From the NCBI RefSeq assembly GCF_001427105.1, contig NZ_LMGI01000005.1, forward strand, positions 1 through 64,000: a DNA stretch of 64,000 nucleotides, given 5' to 3'. The first letter of the stretch is position 1, and each line of letters begins with the position of its first letter. Shown here piece after piece: positions 9,074-17,614 of this stretch. The DNA comes from Sphingopyxis sp. Root154 (GTDB taxonomy: Bacteria; Pseudomonadota; Alphaproteobacteria; Sphingomonadales; Sphingomonadaceae). A program made the translations under genes and the position numbers. The notes below the pieces were generated by a model. The model did no database searches. It was given only the letters and a program-made list of their open reading frames with translations, and was not told the DNA's origin.

Positions 9074-12000
9074 ATGCCTACCCTCTACATCTCACCGACC
9101 GGCAGCGGTTCGGGCGACGGCTCGAGCGCCACGAACGCCGCGACGCTGAAGGACCTGCCGCAGCTCATCGCGGCGGCGGGCCCGGGCGGGCAGGTGTTGC
9201 TGCTCGCCGACCAGGGGGCCTATACCGCGCCGACCGGGGCGCTGGCGATCGTCGCGGGAGGGACGGCGAGCGCGCCGGTGACGATCCGCGGGGTCGATGG
9301 CGCGGGCAATGCGATGGCGGCGACGATCGCCGGTACCCGGACCGAGCCGTTCGACCCGGCCAGCCCCTCGGGCGAGGAGGTCTTCCGCCTGCTCGGCGGC
9401 GCGAACAATCTGCGCTTCAGCGATCTTGCCTTCGAGAATGTCGGCACGGCCTTTCGTGTCGGCGCCGATGTGCGCAACCTCGCGATCGAGCATGTCGACG
9501 CTGCGAACGTCTCGCGCTTCTTTGACAATATGGTCTCGGGGGCCAATGCCAGCGCGACGATCACCGGGCTCACGATCCGTGACGTCGCGGTGGACGGTTA
9601 TTCGAAAGGCGCGATCCGCATCCAGTACGACACGAACAATGTGCTGATCGAGGATGTGCGCGGCGACAGCCAGTTTCAGGACGGCGACAATTTCGCGATC
9701 GGCGTCCACATCACCGGCACTGCGCACGACGTGACGATCGACCGTGTCGCCATGCGCAACGCGCTCGACACGGTGAATGATTATCGCAACGGCGACGGTT
9801 TCGCGACCGAGCGCGGCACCTATAACATCACGCTGCGCGACGTGATCGCCACGGGCAACAGCGATGGCGGGCTCGATTTGAAGAGCGACAACATCGTGGT
9901 CGACGGCGCGATCGTCTCGGGCAATGGCCGCAACATCCGGCTGTGGGGCACGGGCGCGCAGCTGAGCAATATCGTCAGCCTCGACGCGGGTGCGCCGCTC
10001 GCCGGGGGCAATCGCGAGCATATCTGGCTGGCCGAGGGCGCGAGCGCGACGATCGACGGGGCGTTCTTCTCCGACCCCGGTTCGCCGACGTTGTTCAATC
10101 TCGCCGAGAGGAACGGCGCGCTGACGGTGCGGGACTATGGCCTCGCCACCGGTGCGGGCACGGTGACCTTGAAGAAGGGCACGGGATCGGTGCTGACCCT
10201 GGACGGGCAGCGCGTAGTAGTAGCGGCGGGAACCGCGGGCGACGACCTGATCGGCGGCACTGCGGGCGCCGATGCGCTGATCGGTGGCGCGGGCAATGAC
10301 ATGATGATCGGCAATGCCGGCGACGATGTGCTGGCCGGCGGTTCGGGCGCGGACATATTGGTTGGCGGCGCCGGACGTGATCTGCTCAGTTACGCAGGCA
10401 GCATCGCCGGGGTGCAGGTCGACCTGATGCGGCTCTCCGCCAGCGGCGGCGATGCCGCGGGCGATCTGTTCGAAGGGTTCGAGGATGTCGAGGGCTCGGC
10501 TTTTGACGACACGCTGGCGGGGAATGCGGGCGCGAACCGGCTGTTCGGCGGGAATGGCGACGATAGGCTTTCGGGCGGCGCGGGGGACGACATGCTCGAT
10601 GGCGGCGCGGGCGCGGACCTGCTCGATGGCGGGGCCGGGATCGATCGGGTCGATTATGGCAGCAGCGGCGCGGGGGTGGTGGTCGATCTTGCCAATGGCG
10701 CGGCAAGCGGCGGCGAGGCGGCAGGCGATCGGCTGATCGGAATTGAAGCGGTGGAAGGCTCGGCCTTTGCCGATACGCTGTCGGGCGATGACGGCGCGGA
10801 CTCGCTCGGCGGCGGCGCGGGCGACGACCGGATCGACGGGCGCGGCGGCGACGATCTGCTCGTCGGCGGCGCAGGTGCCGACATGCTGATCGGCGGCGCC
10901 GGGTTTGACAGCGCCGACTATTCGGGCAGTGGCGCCGCGGTCACGATCGATCTTGTCGCCGGTACCGGGATTGGCGGCGATGCCCAGGGCGACCGGCTCC
11001 AGGGGGTCGAAGGACTGATCGGCTCGGGCTTCGGCGATGTGCTGACCGGGGACGGCTTCGCCAATGTGCTGATCGGCGGCGCGGGCGCGGACCGGCTGAC
11101 GGGCGGTGCCGGGACCGACACCGCCGATTATGCGGCGAGCGGCGCTGCGGTGAACGCGGTACTGGGCGGCACCGGTAGCGGCGGCGATGCCCAGGGCGAC
11201 GTGCTGGCGGGGATCGAGAATCTGGTCGGCTCGGGCTTTGGCGATGTGCTGACCGGCGACGGTACGGCCAATGCGCTGTCGGGCGGCGCCGGGGACGACC
11301 GGCTGGCCGGCAAGGGCGGGGCGGACCGGCTCGACGGCGGCGCGGGTATCGATATTGCCGACTTTTCGACCAGCGCGAGCGCAGTGATGGCGGACCTCGC
11401 GGCGGGCACGGCGTCGGGCGGGGTGAGCCTTGTCGCGATCGAGGGCCTGATCGGTACAGCGTTCGACGATGTGCTGAACGGCGACGCGGGCGACAACCGG
11501 CTGGTCGGAGGCAAGGGCGCGGACCTGCTCGATGGGCGCGACGGCCCCGACACGGCGGATTATTCGGGCTCGGGGGCAGCGGTGCAGGTCGACCTTGCCC
11601 TGTCGGTGCAGAGTGGAACGGGCGATGCGGCGGGCGACCGGCTGGTGAGTATCGAAGCACTGGTCGGCTCGGCCTTCGACGATGCGCTGGCCGGGGTGGG
11701 AGCGGACGAGGCGTTGTACGGCGGCGCGGGCGCGGACCGGCTCGACGGGCGCGGCGGCGACGATCTGCTTCAGGGCGGGGCGGGCGCCGATGTGCTGATC
11801 GGCGGCGAGGGAATCGATACGGTTGACTACAGCGCCAATGCGAATGCCATCTCGATCGACCTCCAGACCGGCGTAAGCAGCGGCGGCGATGCCGAGGGCG
11901 ACCGGTTCGACGGGATCGAGCGTTTCATCGGCACCGGCTTTGCGGATACGCTGATCGGAAATGGCGGCGATCAGATTCTCGTCGGCGGTGCGGGCGGAGA

Positions 12001-13885
12001 CCGGATCGACGGTGCGGGCGGGTTCGACACTGTGGTGTATTCGGGCAGCGCCGTGGGCGTGAAGGTCAACCTCGCCACCGGCGCCGTGTCGGGCGGTGAT
12101 GCGCAGGGCGACGGCCTGTCGGGGATCGAGGCTGTGACCGGCAGCGCCTTCGCCGACACGCTGACGGGCGACGCGAACGCCAACCGGATCGACGGCGACG
12201 CGGGCAACGACATACTCGATGGCGGCGCGGGCGCGGATGTGATGAACGGCGGCGCGGGCGACGATTCCTATGTGGTCGACAATGAAGGCGATCAGGTAAC
12301 GGAGACGGTCGGCGGCGGGGTCGATATCGTGCGCACGGGCCTGTCCTCTCTGACGCTCGCCGATGGGGTCGAAGACCTGAGCTATACCGGCGGCGGCGGC
12401 TTTACCGGCACCGGCAATGCGCTCGATAACAGCTTGTACGGCAAGGCGTTTGCTGACGCGCTCTACGGGCTCGACGGCGACGACAAGCTGGTGGGCGGCG
12501 CGGGCGCGGACCTGCTCGACGGCGGGACGGGACGCGACCAGGTCGATTACACCAAGTCCGCCGCGATCACCGTGAACCTTGTCACCAACGTCAATCGCGG
12601 TGGTGAGGCGGAGGGCGACCGGCTGGTCGGCATCGAGACGGTGATCGGCTCCAACTATGCCGACAGCATCACCGGCGGCGACGATCCGCTGCTCGGCGAT
12701 ATCCTCTATGGGCGGGGCGGCGACGATCTCTTGTTCGGTGGCGCGGGTGACGATCAGCTCGACGGCGGCAGCGGTAACGACGTGCTGCGCGGCGGCACCG
12801 GCAACGACCTCTATGTCGTCTATGAGGCTGGCGACCAGGTGATCGAGGCGGCGGGGGAGGGGCGCGATCGCATCCGCACCGCCGCGACGAGCTACACGCT
12901 TGGCGCCAATATCGAGGAGCTGGTCTATACCGGGACGATCGGTGCGACGATGACCGGCAATGCGCTCGACAATTTCGTCGTCGGCAGCGGAGGCGAGGAT
13001 CGGCTGACCGGCGGCGACGGCGCGGACGTGCTGCGCGGCGGCGCGGGCGGCGATATGCTCGACGGCGGCGCGGGGTCGGACACTGCGGAATATGCGGGCT
13101 CGCTCGGCGGCGTGCTGGTCAACCTGCGCGCGCAGACCGCGACCGGCGGCGATGCCATGGGCGACCGGCTGGTCAGTATCGAGAATGCGCAGGGCTCGGC
13201 CTTTGCGGATGTGCTGCTGGGCAGCGCCAGCGCCAATATACTGACCGGCGGCGAAGGCGACGACGCGCTCTCCGGCGACGACGGCAACGACACGCTGCGC
13301 GGAGGCATGGGCGCCGACCGGCTCGATGGCGGCAAGAATGAGGATATGCTCTCGGGCGAGGACGGCGACGACACGCTGTACGGCGGGTCGCAGACCGACC
13401 GGCTATATGGCGGCGCGGGCAATGATCTTCTGGTCGGCGATGCCGAGTGGGTCTCGTCGCTCGCAGCGCGGGACACTCTCGACGGCGGCGACGGCGACGA
13501 CACACTGGTCGGCGACGGAATGAACATGACGGCGAGCGGGGTCGGCGGCGCGGACACGCTGATCGGCGGGCTCGGCAACGACATATTATATGGCGACGCG
13601 GTGACCATGGCGGCTGGCGCGCGCGGCGGCGCGGACAAGCTGACCGGCGGCGGCGGGGGCGACCGCTTCGTCTTCGCATCCGGCTCGGGCGCCGACGAGA
13701 TCACCGACTTCACTCGCGGCGGCGCCGAGGCCGACCTGATCGACCTCAGCGCCTTCGACATCGCTTATGAGGCGCTGCGCTTCACCACCAGCAGCGCGGG
13801 GGTGACGATCCAGCTGGGCGGCACCGATACAATCTTCGTTCGCGGGGCTACCACGCTCGATCGGGCGGACTTCGCCTTCGGCTGA
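9074..13885 (+). CDS. Large secreted RTX calcium-binding protein with N-terminal parallel beta-helix
   Basis: 1603 residues from the ATG at 9074 (GGGAA seven bases upstream). This start aligns with the N-terminus of the paralogue at 16077: MPTLYISPTGSG against MPSLYISPAGSG. There is no signal peptide, as expected for type I cargo. Residues ~1-380 look like a right-handed parallel beta-helix; NGDGFATERG and NSDGGLDLKS (~239-265) resemble the GFAAK and NSDDGWDL motifs of PL9 pectate lyases, but the catalytic Lys position reads Glu. Residues ~386-1530 hold GGxGxDxLxGG nonapeptides and ten Y-S-S-G/V-DL modules. The C-terminus (DEITDF..DLIDLSAF..., ending DFAFG) is an RTX secretion end. The activity is unproven; lyase, epimerase or adhesin are all possible. 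Confidence 0.88.
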   Translation: MPTLYISPTGSGSGDGSSATNAATLKDLPQLIAAAGPGGQVLLLADQGAYTAPTGALAIVAGGTASAPVTIRGVDGAGNAMAATIAGTRTEPFDPASPSGEEVFRLLGGANNLRFSDLAFENVGTAFRVGADVRNLAIEHVDAANVSRFFDNMVSGANASATITGLTIRDVAVDGYSKGAIRIQYDTNNVLIEDVRGDSQFQDGDNFAIGVHITGTAHDVTIDRVAMRNALDTVNDYRNGDGFATERGTYNITLRDVIATGNSDGGLDLKSDNIVVDGAIVSGNGRNIRLWGTGAQLSNIVSLDAGAPLAGGNREHIWLAEGASATIDGAFFSDPGSPTLFNLAERNGALTVRDYGLATGAGTVTLKKGTGSVLTLDGQRVVVAAGTAGDDLIGGTAGADALIGGAGNDMMIGNAGDDVLAGGSGADILVGGAGRDLLSYAGSIAGVQVDLMRLSASGGDAAGDLFEGFEDVEGSAFDDTLAGNAGANRLFGGNGDDRLSGGAGDDMLDGGAGADLLDGGAGIDRVDYGSSGAGVVVDLANGAASGGEAAGDRLIGIEAVEGSAFADTLSGDDGADSLGGGAGDDRIDGRGGDDLLVGGAGADMLIGGAGFDSADYSGSGAAVTIDLVAGTGIGGDAQGDRLQGVEGLIGSGFGDVLTGDGFANVLIGGAGADRLTGGAGTDTADYAASGAAVNAVLGGTGSGGDAQGDVLAGIENLVGSGFGDVLTGDGTANALSGGAGDDRLAGKGGADRLDGGAGIDIADFSTSASAVMADLAAGTASGGVSLVAIEGLIGTAFDDVLNGDAGDNRLVGGKGADLLDGRDGPDTADYSGSGAAVQVDLALSVQSGTGDAAGDRLVSIEALVGSAFDDALAGVGADEALYGGAGADRLDGRGGDDLLQGGAGADVLIGGEGIDTVDYSANANAISIDLQTGVSSGGDAEGDRFDGIERFIGTGFADTLIGNGGDQILVGGAGGDRIDGAGGFDTVVYSGSAVGVKVNLATGAVSGGDAQGDGLSGIEAVTGSAFADTLTGDANANRIDGDAGNDILDGGAGADVMNGGAGDDSYVVDNEGDQVTETVGGGVDIVRTGLSSLTLADGVEDLSYTGGGGFTGTGNALDNSLYGKAFADALYGLDGDDKLVGGAGADLLDGGTGRDQVDYTKSAAITVNLVTNVNRGGEAEGDRLVGIETVIGSNYADSITGGDDPLLGDILYGRGGDDLLFGGAGDDQLDGGSGNDVLRGGTGNDLYVVYEAGDQVIEAAGEGRDRIRTAATSYTLGANIEELVYTGTIGATMTGNALDNFVVGSGGEDRLTGGDGADVLRGGAGGDMLDGGAGSDTAEYAGSLGGVLVNLRAQTATGGDAMGDRLVSIENAQGSAFADVLLGSASANILTGGEGDDALSGDDGNDTLRGGMGADRLDGGKNEDMLSGEDGDDTLYGGSQTDRLYGGAGNDLLVGDAEWVSSLAARDTLDGGDGDDTLVGDGMNMTASGVGGADTLIGGLGNDILYGDAVTMAAGARGGADKLTGGGGGDRFVFASGSGADEITDFTRGGAEADLIDLSAFDIAYEALRFTTSSAGVTIQLGGTDTIFVRGATTLDRADFAFG
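10229..13680 (+). repeat. RTX repeat region with about ten larger tandem modules
   Basis: Degenerate GC-rich coding repeats. Besides the 27-base units encoding GGxGxDxLx, a larger module recurs about ten times: GxDxxDYsgSxxxVxVDLxxG, then GGdAqGDrLxgIExxxGSxFxDxLxG. DNA identity is moderate, so these are protein-level repeats under calcium-binding constraint and not a recent DNA amplification. Confidence 0.8.
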
Positions 13886-13893
13886 ATCCCGCG

Positions 13894-16077
13894 TCAGCCG
13901 AAGACGAAATCGTTGGGCGACAACGCCTGCGCGCCGCGGACGAAGATGCTGTCCGTGCCCATGGAGATGCGGGTTCCGTCGGCGCTCGCCGTGAAACCGA
14001 GTTGCTCATAGGCGAGGTCGAAGGCGCTGAGATCGATATGGTCCGCGCCCGAGGTGAAATCGCTGATTTCGTCGGCACCCGAGCCGGGCGCGAAGATGAA
14101 CCAGTCGGCGCCTGCGCCGCCCGCAAGCAGGTCGTTTCCGCCGCCGCCGATCAGGTGATCGGGGCCGTCGCCGCCATAGAGCTTGTCGGCACCGCCGGTC
14201 ACCGTGGCGGTCGACTCCCGGCCGTCGCCATAGAGCCAGTCATTGCCGTCGCCACCCTCCAGCGTGTCCGCGCCGCCCCTGGCGCTGTCCATCATCACGT
14301 CACCGTCGCCGATCAGGATGTCGTTGCCCGCGCCGCCGGTCAGCCGGTCGTTGCCGCCTCTGCCGCTGCCATAGACATTGGTCGCATCGCCGATCAGCAG
14401 GTCGGCATCGTCGCCGCCGTCGAGCCGGTCGTTGGCGCCCTGGCTGCTGAGCCATTCCTGATCGCCGACCAGCCGGTCCGCGCCCGCGCCGCCGAAGAGC
14501 GTGTCCGACTGCCAGCCGCCGAGCAGCATGTCGGCACCCGACTGGCCCCGGAGCAGATCCTCGCCATTGCCGCCGACGAGCATATCGTCACCCGAGTTGC
14601 CGGCGATGTCATCATTGCCGCCGAGCCCGCCCAGCGTGTCGCTGCCCGCGCCTCCAATCACCGCGTTGGCGAGCGCATTGCCATTGCCAGTAAAATCGGC
14701 GGCGCCGCGACGGATCAGTTGCTCGACATTGCCGGCGAGCGTGTAGCTGCCCAGCGTCGTCTCGACCCGGTCGAACCCGGCGTCGGCGGCCTCGATGATC
14801 CGGTCGCCGCTATCGTCGACGAGGAAGATGTCGTCGCTCGCGGAGCCTTCCAGCGCATCCGCCGTGGCGGTGGCGGGCAGGGGAAGCAGCGCGATATAGC
14901 CGGTCGCGCCCGGCGAGGCGTCACCCTGATCGACGGTCAGCGTTTCGCGGATCGTTTCAATGCCGCTGAGCCCGGGCAGCGAATCGCGGGTGGCGAGCGT
15001 CGAGAGTTCGGACCGGGTGATCTCGACGCCCTGCAGGTTGAGCCGCCCCTGCGAGGAGATCACCTTGGTGCGCGATCCGGCATCGTCGAAGCGCCCGCCG
15101 ATCACGGTCACGTCGGCGTCGTCGTCGAGCCAGAGCTGGTTCTGCTCGGAGATGCCGCCGCGCAGAACCGGGTTCAGGCCGACCGAGTCGATCAGCGTCG
15201 CCTCGCCCCAGAGGCGGTAATTGCGGCCATTCTCCTCGCTGAGCGCGCGGACGACCAAAGTGCCGCTCGACTTGAGGTCATAGCCGCCGTCGCTGTTGCC
15301 GCGCGCGACCGTGTCGATGAAGCGCACGTCATAAACGCCGCGCTCGCTCGCGAAGCCGTCGCCGTTGAAATAGGCGCCGGCGGTGCTCTGGATATTCTCC
15401 ATCACCACCTGGCTAAGCGTGACGTTGTGGACGGTGCCGTCGAGATGGACGCCCGCGGGCAGGTCGTCGCCCGTTTGCCCGGCCATGTCCGCCGTCACAT
15501 TTTCGATCACCACATTGTTGGTGTCGTACTGGAGGCGGATCGCAACTCTGGAGAAGCCCTGTATGTCGACGTCGCGGATCGTCAGCCCGGCGATCGTCGC
15601 CGTATCCGAAGGCGCACTGGAATAATTCTCGAAGAAGCGGCGGACATTGTTCGCGTCGATATTCTCAATGTGGAGATTGCCGAGATCGGCGGTGACGCGG
15701 AAGGCCGTGCCGACATTGTCGATCCTGAGGTCGCGGAATTCAAGATTGTCCGCGCCCGCGCCGAGCTTGAACAGCTCGTTGCCGGAGGCGTCGCCCGCCT
15801 GCCAGTCGGCCGGACGCGAGCCGGTGAAATGCGCGGCCATGGCATTGCCGTCGGAATCGATGCCGCGCACCACCACCGGCTGGCCCTCCGCCCCGCCGCG
15901 GGTGATGCCGAGGATGCCGGTGACGTTATAGTCGCCCTGGTCGGCCAGCAGCAGCACCTCGCCCCCCGGCCCCGCCCTTCCGATCAGCGTGTTGAGCGAA
16001 CCGATGGATGCTGCGTTATTGATATCGCTGCCACTTTTGTCCCCGGATCCGGCAGGCGAGATGTACAGGCTTGGCAT
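13894..16077 (-). CDS. Secreted RTX protein with N-terminal parallel beta-helix, paralogue of the large RTX protein
   Basis: 727 residues; AGGGG lies about nine bases before the ATG. The N-terminal ~430 residues share the fold and motifs of the convergent 1603-residue protein (MPSLYISPAGSG, AGPGGEVLLLADQGDY, QYDTNNVVIENV, FNGDGFASERG, GNSDGGYDLKS). There follow a short run of RTX nonapeptides and the same C-terminus (GSGADEISDFTSGADHIDLSAFDLAYEQL, shortened here; ending NDFVFG). The larger tandem modules are absent, so this looks like the compact form of the same protein. Its stop is eight bases from the partner's stop with no terminator between. Export by the neighbouring ABC/HlyD pair is inferred. 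The Lys of the PL9-like motif is again replaced (SERG). Confidence 0.88.
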   Translation of the reverse strand: MPSLYISPAGSGDKSGSDINNAASIGSLNTLIGRAGPGGEVLLLADQGDYNVTGILGITRGGAEGQPVVVRGIDSDGNAMAAHFTGSRPADWQAGDASGNELFKLGAGADNLEFRDLRIDNVGTAFRVTADLGNLHIENIDANNVRRFFENYSSAPSDTATIAGLTIRDVDIQGFSRVAIRLQYDTNNVVIENVTADMAGQTGDDLPAGVHLDGTVHNVTLSQVVMENIQSTAGAYFNGDGFASERGVYDVRFIDTVARGNSDGGYDLKSSGTLVVRALSEENGRNYRLWGEATLIDSVGLNPVLRGGISEQNQLWLDDDADVTVIGGRFDDAGSRTKVISSQGRLNLQGVEITRSELSTLATRDSLPGLSGIETIRETLTVDQGDASPGATGYIALLPLPATATADALEGSASDDIFLVDDSGDRIIEAADAGFDRVETTLGSYTLAGNVEQLIRRGAADFTGNGNALANAVIGGAGSDTLGGLGGNDDIAGNSGDDMLVGGNGEDLLRGQSGADMLLGGWQSDTLFGGAGADRLVGDQEWLSSQGANDRLDGGDDADLLIGDATNVYGSGRGGNDRLTGGAGNDILIGDGDVMMDSARGGADTLEGGDGNDWLYGDGRESTATVTGGADKLYGGDGPDHLIGGGGNDLLAGGAGADWFIFAPGSGADEISDFTSGADHIDLSAFDLAYEQLGFTASADGTRISMGTDSIFVRGAQALSPNDFVFG

Positions 16078-16300
16078 GGCAAACGACCCCTTGCTGTTGC
16101 GCCGAGGTTAACTTCGGCCAATTCGCCATGCTGCACTGCACTATAGTTAAGCCAGCGTTAAGCTGATCATCGGAGTGGTTATCGCGATGGACCGCCTGCC
16201 CGGGTGCAACCTGGCTCGGCGCTTAACATATTGGCATGAGGGCTTTTGGAGGCCGAGCGGCCGGTTTGAGGACGGCATGATCATACCCAACGGGGCCGAC

Positions 16301-16474
16301 CTATTTGCGCGCGAAAAGCCGCAACAGGCAAAAGCCCGGAATCGCCGCCAGGGCGATGACGGCCAAAATGTCAAAGAGGCCGACCGTCAGCAGGCCGGTC
16401 ACGAGCGAAGCGATTGTGACAATCGCCATCAGTAGCGGCCAAGCATATGTTCGGCGGACGGTCTGCCTGGTCAC
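16301..16474 (-). CDS. Small hydrophobic membrane protein (57 aa)
   Basis: Read by hand. It starts at a GTG whose first bases overlap the stop of the PepSY gene (GTGA), so it is translationally coupled to it. The product begins VTRQTVRRTYAWPLLMAIVT and ends GFCLLRLFARK. Two membrane segments are likely (about 12-33 and 36-53), with basic ends. No family is recognised. The coupling and charge pattern support a real gene that assists or pairs with the PepSY protein in iron uptake. Confidence 0.7.
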   Translation of the reverse strand: MTRQTVRRTYAWPLLMAIVTIASLVTGLLTVGLFDILAVIALAAIPGFCLLRLFARK

Positions 16475-17610
16475 CTTGCGTCTCCGCCTTCGACGACTTC
16501 GTGGACGCGCCGTTGCAGCGACTGGCCGCGATGCCCGATCCAGAGATAGATGCCGCTGCCGAGGATGACGATCGCGATGATGTCGAGCAGCGCCCAGACG
16601 ATCTTGAGCGGCAGGCCCGCATAGTCGCCGAAGTGCAACGGCTGCGACAGATACATGGCGCTGAGGCTGAGCGGCCAGGTCGGGACGCCAGTCAGCTTCG
16701 ACGTCGCGGCGTCGACGAGTACGGGTTGATAGTTGCGCTGGTCGAGCTGTGATTGGCCGATCATGAAAACGCCATAATGATGCTCGCCGCTATAGCCCGT
16801 CCCGGGATAGCTGACGAAGGCGGGCTTGAGCTCCGGCCGCGCCGCTTTCGCCTCGGCGACCGCCTTTTCGATCAGTCCGAATTTCGCGGGGGGCGGGCGA
16901 TCCGCCCATTCGCGGGTCAGTTCGGCAAGCTGGTCCTTCTGCCACTGGTCATAGAGCGGCTCGTCGAGCGTGTTGATCACGCCGGTTAGCCCGACCACCA
17001 GCAGCCAGGCGGTGGCCGCGATGCCCAGCAGATTGTGGATGTCGAGCCACTTTAGTCGTTTGCTGCGTGCCTTGCGGATCGTCCCGAACTCGAGCTTGCG
17101 CATGAAGGGACGGTAGAGCACGACGCCCGATATGGTGGCGATGGCGAAGAGCAGGCCCATCGCGCCGAGAAAGAGCTTGCCGGGAAGCCCCGCGAACATG
17201 TCGGTGTGCAGCCGCAGGATGAAGAACATGACGCCTTCGTTGAACTGCGGCGCGGGAACGGCCGTGCCCGTGTAAGCATCGAAAAGCGCGGTCTTCATCT
17301 CTGCCGGCGGGGTGTCGGCGGTGGGGCCCAGATTCACGTAAACGATCGGCTCGTCGGGATACCAGCCGAGGAACAGCGGCCGGTTGCCGGGATATTGCGC
17401 CTTCGCGTCTTCTATCAGCCGGTCGAGATTCGCCGGCTGTGCGCCGGGTGGCGGCGCAGACAATTCGGGCTCGGCGCCAGAGAGATGCGCGATCTCCTCC
17501 CCGAAGATCAGGGGCAGACCGGTAAGGCAGAGGAGGAGGAGGAAGACCGTGCAGACAAGGCTGGTCCATTTATGAACCAGATACCAGGCCTGCACGGTCT
17601 TCCGTTTCAT
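16471..17610 (-). CDS. PepSY-associated transmembrane protein (iron-regulated membrane protein)
   Basis: 379 residues from the ATG at 17610, four bases after the stop of the siderophore receptor. The N-terminus (MKRKTVQAWYLVHKWTSLV) is the classic PepSY-TM start, with the conserved H-W pair before the first membrane helix. Further helices occur near residues 140-165, 190-215 and at the C-terminus, where DIIAIVILGSGIYLW is typical. A PepSY-like periplasmic segment holds FILRLHTDMFAGLPGK. Proteins of this family sit in siderophore-receptor operons and are thought to reduce or release iron from imported siderophores at the inner membrane. Order and spacing (receptor, PepSY, small membrane protein) indicate one iron operon. 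Confidence 0.88.
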   Translation of the reverse strand: MKRKTVQAWYLVHKWTSLVCTVFLLLLCLTGLPLIFGEEIAHLSGAEPELSAPPPGAQPANLDRLIEDAKAQYPGNRPLFLGWYPDEPIVYVNLGPTADTPPAEMKTALFDAYTGTAVPAPQFNEGVMFFILRLHTDMFAGLPGKLFLGAMGLLFAIATISGVVLYRPFMRKLEFGTIRKARSKRLKWLDIHNLLGIAATAWLLVVGLTGVINTLDEPLYDQWQKDQLAELTREWADRPPPAKFGLIEKAVAEAKAARPELKPAFVSYPGTGYSGEHHYGVFMIGQSQLDQRNYQPVLVDAATSKLTGVPTWPLSLSAMYLSQPLHFGDYAGLPLKIVWALLDIIAIVILGSGIYLWIGHRGQSLQRRVHEVVEGGDAR

Positions 17611-17614
17611 GGCG

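Noticed and set aside
10229..13680. CRISPR-like repetition
   Set aside because: The repeats are in-frame GGxGxDxLx coding units with no constant repeat or variable spacer pattern.
16147..16435. Short frames on both strands before the small membrane protein
   Set aside because: No ribosome site, composition unlike protein, and they overlap the coupled 57-residue gene in other phases.
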